Part shown: one piece after another, positions 61,789 to 64,000 of the stretch
Layout of the letters: each line of letters opens with the position of its first letter
How positions within the stretch are numbered: position 1 is the stretch's first letter
Assembly: GCF_900141855.1 (NCBI RefSeq)
Contig: NZ_FQYU01000001.1
Location: forward strand, 1,151,402-1,215,401
Direction: 5' to 3'
Source of the DNA: Pseudozobellia thermophila
GTDB lineage: Bacteria > Bacteroidota > Bacteroidia > Flavobacteriales > Flavobacteriaceae
Length of the DNA: 64,000 nt
Translations under genes and position numbers: made by a program
The notes under the pieces: model-generated
The model's input: only the letters and a program-made list of their open reading frames with translations
Database searches by the model: none
What the model was told of the DNA's origin: nothing

Positions 61789-63702
61789 ATGTTGAACATC
61801 CATAATCTTTCGGTATCCTTTGGTGGTGAATACCTTTTTGAAGAAATTTCCTTTCGGCTCAACGGGGGCGACCGCGTAGGGCTAATAGGTAAGAACGGGG
61901 CGGGAAAATCGACCCTGCTCAAGTTGCTGGCCCAAGATTTTGAACCGGATATGGGAACCATTGCCAAGGAAAAAAATATCAAGATCGGGTTTCTTAGGCA
62001 GGATATCGATTTCGAGGAAGGACGTACCGTCTTGGAGGAAGCCTACCAGGCATTTTCCGAAATAAAGGCCATGGAGCTGCAGCTCGATCAGGTCAACCAC
62101 CAACTGGCCGAACGAACCGATTACGAAAGTGAGAGCTATAACCAATTGATCGTAGACCTGAGCGACCTCACCCACAGGTATGAGATCTTAGGGGGCTACA
62201 ATTATCAGGGCGATACGGAGAAAATTCTATTGGGCCTGGGTTTTAAGCGCGAAGATTTTGACAAGAAGACCGAAACCTTTTCCGGGGGGTGGCGAATGCG
62301 GATCGAGCTGGCGAAGTTGCTATTGCAGAGCAACGACGTGCTCCTGCTCGATGAGCCGACCAACCATCTCGATATCGAATCGATCATTTGGCTGGAACAG
62401 TTCTTGAACAATTATACCGGTGCCGTGGTAATCGTATCGCACGATAAAATGTTCTTGGACAATGTAACCAACCGGACCATCGAAATATCGTTGGGGCGCA
62501 TTTACGACTACAACAAACCCTATACGCAGTTCTTAAAGCTGAGGGGAGAGATCAAAGAGCAACAATTGAACGCCCAAAAGAACCAGGAAAGGGAGATCCA
62601 GCAGGCCGAAAGACTGATCGAGAAGTTCAGGGCCAAAAGTAGCAAGGCTTCCATGGCGCAATCCTTGATCAAAAAACTCGATAAGATGGAGCGGATCGAG
62701 GTGGACCAAGACGACAATGCCGTCATGAACCTTCGTTTTCCCGTTTCCGTCACCCCGGGCAAGGTCGTGGCCGAAATCGAAAACCTTTCCAAAAGTTATG
62801 GGGATAAAGAGGTTCTAAAGGATATCAACCTGTTGCTGGAGCGCGATAGCAAGACCGCCTTTGTCGGACAAAACGGCCAAGGCAAGTCCACATTGGCGAA
62901 AATCATGGTGGGCGAGCTCGATTACGAGGGCAAGATGAAACTGGGGCACAATGTGCAAATCGGATATTTTGCCCAGAACCAGGCCGAGTATCTCGACGGG
63001 AACAAGACCATACTCGATACCATGATCGATGCGGCCAACGAAAAGAACAGAAGTAAGGTAAGGGATATCTTGGGTTCCTTTTTGTTCCGGGGCGATGAGG
63101 TCGATAAATATGTCAAAGTGCTATCGGGGGGCGAAAGAAACCGATTGGCCTTGGCCAAAATGCTGCTTCAGCCCTTCAACGTTTTGGTAATGGACGAACC
63201 GACCAACCACCTCGATATCCAGTCGAAGAATGTATTGAAACAGGCCTTGACCAATTTCGAGGGTACCTTGGTGGTCGTTTCCCACGATAGGGACTTTCTG
63301 CAGGGCCTGACCAATAAGGTATACGAGTTCAAGGACAAAAAGATCAAAGAGTATTTAGGGGATATCGATTTTTATCTCGAACAGCGCAAGGCCGAAGACT
63401 TTAGGGTAATCGAAAAGAAATCGGAAAAGGAAAAAAAGACTTCGGACAAACCCAAAAACAATAGTTTTAAAGACCAGAAAAAGCTCAAATCGCTCAAAAA
63501 CAAATTGAGCTCGGTTGAAAATAAGATCGCCCAACTCGAAAAACAGATTGCCGATATCGACCATGAATTGCTGATGGATTACGACGCCACTATCGCCAAA
63601 CCCAACTTTTTCGATACCTACCAAAACAAGAAAAAGGAGCTCGAGGACTTAATGGAGCGATGGGGAGAAATAACCCTTCAGCTTGAGAATATGGGCGAAT
63701 GA
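61789..63702 (+). CDS. ABC-F family ATPase (Uup-like)
   Basis: A 637-residue soluble protein with two ABC domains and no membrane part. Walker A motifs are G-K-N-G-A-G-K-S-T and G-Q-N-G-Q-G-K-S-T, signatures are F-S-G-G-W-R-M-R and L-S-G-G-E-R-N-R, and both Walker B motifs read D-E-P-T-N-H-L-D. A linker of about 75 residues rich in Gln/Glu/Lys joins them. A C-terminal coiled coil (about 545-637) is Uup-like. ABC-F proteins act on ribosomes during stalled or difficult translation; this is not a transporter. Confidence 0.94.
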   Translation: MLNIHNLSVSFGGEYLFEEISFRLNGGDRVGLIGKNGAGKSTLLKLLAQDFEPDMGTIAKEKNIKIGFLRQDIDFEEGRTVLEEAYQAFSEIKAMELQLDQVNHQLAERTDYESESYNQLIVDLSDLTHRYEILGGYNYQGDTEKILLGLGFKREDFDKKTETFSGGWRMRIELAKLLLQSNDVLLLDEPTNHLDIESIIWLEQFLNNYTGAVVIVSHDKMFLDNVTNRTIEISLGRIYDYNKPYTQFLKLRGEIKEQQLNAQKNQEREIQQAERLIEKFRAKSSKASMAQSLIKKLDKMERIEVDQDDNAVMNLRFPVSVTPGKVVAEIENLSKSYGDKEVLKDINLLLERDSKTAFVGQNGQGKSTLAKIMVGELDYEGKMKLGHNVQIGYFAQNQAEYLDGNKTILDTMIDAANEKNRSKVRDILGSFLFRGDEVDKYVKVLSGGERNRLALAKMLLQPFNVLVMDEPTNHLDIQSKNVLKQALTNFEGTLVVVSHDRDFLQGLTNKVYEFKDKKIKEYLGDIDFYLEQRKAEDFRVIEKKSEKEKKTSDKPKNNSFKDQKKLKSLKNKLSSVENKIAQLEKQIADIDHELLMDYDATIAKPNFFDTYQNKKKELEDLMERWGEITLQLENMGE

Positions 63703-63871
63703 AGGTGTTAAACTTCCTCTAAAAAAAGTAAAACACAACAAAATCCGGGGCTTTCACAACAATATAGGGCAGTTGGCCGATATTTTTTTGGTTTTCGTCT
63801 ATCGAAATCCGTATTTTGTAGGGTATTTCTTAGTTGACCGATGTTGTCGCTAGCGTAAAACCTAACCCGAT

Positions 63872-64000
63872 ATGAAAAATATTTTAATCTATCTCGTCCT
63901 TTTGTCGTTCTCGGCCAGTTCTCTTAAGGCAGAGGTTCCCGTAACGGAAAAAGAGGCTTTAATCGAATTTTATAAGTCTACCAATGGCAATCAATGGACC
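63872..64000 (+). CDS. Secreted leucine-rich-repeat-type protein (5' end only)
   Basis: Forty-three codons are visible before the window ends. Residues 1-20 form a signal peptide (ending L-K-A), and E-A-L-I-E-F-Y-K-S-T-N-G-N-Q-W is the N-terminal cap typical of secreted LRR proteins in Bacteroidota. The repeats themselves and any T9SS sorting domain lie beyond the edge. Confidence 0.7.
   Translation, partial: MKNILIYLVLLSFSASSLKAEVPVTEKEALIEFYKSTNGNQWT

Overview
The window looks like a chromosomal core segment from a member of the Flavobacteriaceae (phylum Bacteroidota). The evidence is the GldK-GldL-GldM-GldN gliding/type IX secretion motor genes in canonical order, a mevalonate-pathway HMG-CoA reductase paired with a GYDIA-type GHMP kinase, LptC and LptE of the Bacteroidota kind, HYC_CC_PP-type and DUF983-type proteins, and repeated Bacteroidota promoter signatures (TTTG, about 19-21 nt, TAnnTTTG). 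The genus cannot be fixed from what is visible. I see no insertion sequence, prophage, integrase, CRISPR array or rRNA. No gene-free stretch exceeds about 300 bases.

Layout. 1-2.6 kb (minus): a methylthioribose-kinase-like phosphotransferase translationally coupled to an ADP-ribosylglycohydrolase lipoprotein, with tRNA-Phe upstream. 2.6-10.7 kb (plus): coaX, an outer-membrane protein, a TPR protein, lptC, a small membrane protein, a CNNM/CBS transporter-like protein and a PpiD/SurA-type chaperone, which reads as an envelope-biogenesis run. 10.7-12.9 kb (minus): GYDIA kinase and HMG-CoA reductase. 13-16.7 kb (plus): a DPP-IV-family peptidase and a POT peptide transporter, a natural peptide-utilisation pair. 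16.7-21.6 kb (minus): comEC, NlpC/P60 lipoprotein, lpxB, a small membrane protein and surE. 21.7-23.9 kb (plus): S41 tail-specific protease. 24-25 kb (minus): msrA and msrB. 25.2-26 kb (plus): DNA/RNA endonuclease. 26-33.2 kb (minus): the cell-shape cluster purH, mreB, mreC, mreD, mrdA, rodA. 33.4-35.1 kb (minus): a free-methionine-sulfoxide-reductase-like GAF protein and an acidic lipoprotein of unknown function.

35.3-41.6 kb (plus) is a compact copper-handling locus: HYC_CC_PP protein, an AraC regulator with a fused metal-binding-like N-terminus, a Cu+ P-type ATPase, a TonB-dependent receptor and a periplasmic HMA protein. It is followed by a 32-residue lysine/alanine/proline-rich protein. 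42-48.9 kb (minus): groEL and groES behind a candidate sigma-54-type promoter, then secG, a TPR-like protein, lptE, a sigma-54 activator lacking any sensory domain, and miaB. 49-53.8 kb (plus): a membrane protein, an LVIVD-repeat lipoprotein and topA. 54-60.1 kb (plus): a ureohydrolase-fold protein that has lost three of the six expected manganese ligands, then gldK, gldL, gldM and gldN, closed by a strong terminator. 60.2-64 kb: a DAO-family FAD oxidoreductase, a DUF983 protein (minus), an ABC-F ATPase and the 5' end of a leucine-rich-repeat secreted protein.

The most promising leads are the degenerate arginase-fold protein leading into the gliding motor genes, the copper locus with its fused HMA-AraC regulator, the possible link between the sensorless sigma-54 activator and the groESL promoter, the kinase/ADP-ribosylglycohydrolase pair and the tiny histone-tail-like protein.
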